Shown here piece by piece: positions 63,877-64,000 of a stretch of DNA of 64,000 bases. Source of the DNA: Photobacterium galatheae (GTDB lineage: Bacteria > Pseudomonadota > Gammaproteobacteria > Enterobacterales > Vibrionaceae); contig NZ_JMIB01000021.1 of the NCBI RefSeq assembly GCF_000695255.1, positions 215,622-279,621 on the forward strand, given 5' to 3'. Under the pieces are notes generated by a model, which had not been told where the DNA came from, searched no databases, and saw only the letters and a list, made by a program, of their open reading frames with translations. Numbering within the stretch: the stretch's first letter is position 1; every line of letters starts with the position of its first letter. The position numbers were made by a program, and so were the translations under genes.

Positions 63877-64000
63877 TTAAGAAAAAAACACCTCTATCAT
63901 TTTCATCGGTTCCAGACCGATCTCTCGCCTTCATCACTTATTCCTTTCCCAAAAAACCAAACTGAAATACTGTTCATTCATGGCGCTGTTCGCATTAACT

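Overview
The window reads as part of a chromosome, probably the secondary one, of a marine gammaproteobacterium of the family Vibrionaceae (Vibrio, Photobacterium, Grimontia or Enterovibrio; I cannot fix the genus). The main reason is a lateral (swarming) flagellar locus with the gene order and Laf-specific genes described for Vibrio parahaemolyticus. VF530, DUF3565, DUF6058 and DUF1428 genes and a Vibrio-type M28 aminopeptidase fit the same assignment. I see no rRNA, tRNA or CRISPR array.

Positions 1-21.2 kb hold the lateral flagellar locus. The minus strand carries the end of fliF, then fliE, the sigma-54 activator lafK and motY. The plus strand carries switch and export genes fliM-fliN-fliP-fliQ-fliR-flhB-flhA, a gene for a degenerate EAL-domain protein overlapping flhA, then flagellin lafA. 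After lafA comes a secreted M28 aminopeptidase that is not a flagellar gene. The late operon lafB (fliD)-lafC (fliS)-lafD (fliT-like)-lafE (fliK)-lafF (fliL)-lafS (sigma-28)-lafT (motA)-lafU (motB) follows, behind a well-formed sigma-54 promoter. Together these encode switch, export gate, filament, cap, chaperones, hook-length control, late sigma factor and stator.

Positions 21.2-30.1 kb form a transition. A small membrane protein and an overlapping M23 peptidase-bactofilin pair are followed by a lipoprotein gene. The last 28 bp of that gene occur again 5 kb downstream. Between the two copies lies AT-rich DNA with a DUF4144 gene, a Maf (DUF115) flagellin-modification gene with a small co-translated partner, and the decayed remains of two insertion sequences (ISAs1 and IS4 families). 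This looks like an acquired island. A secreted fibrinogen-like protein follows.

Positions 30.1-64 kb are accessory DNA of mostly short transcription units: seven intact GNAT acetyltransferases plus two GNAT remnants, several lipoproteins, secreted hydrolases (M28, M74/MepA-like, trypsin-like), a MocR regulator divergent from a class II aldolase-DHDPS pair, a complete ECF42-type sigma factor operon with DGPF-family proteins, an 881-residue protein of unknown function flanked by 22-bp direct repeats, a PagL-like outer-membrane protein, a PhzF protein, and pseudogenes (SDR, YdcF/SanA).

All calls come from reading the sequence and translations by eye. No database search was run, so family names rest on recognised motifs and gene order.
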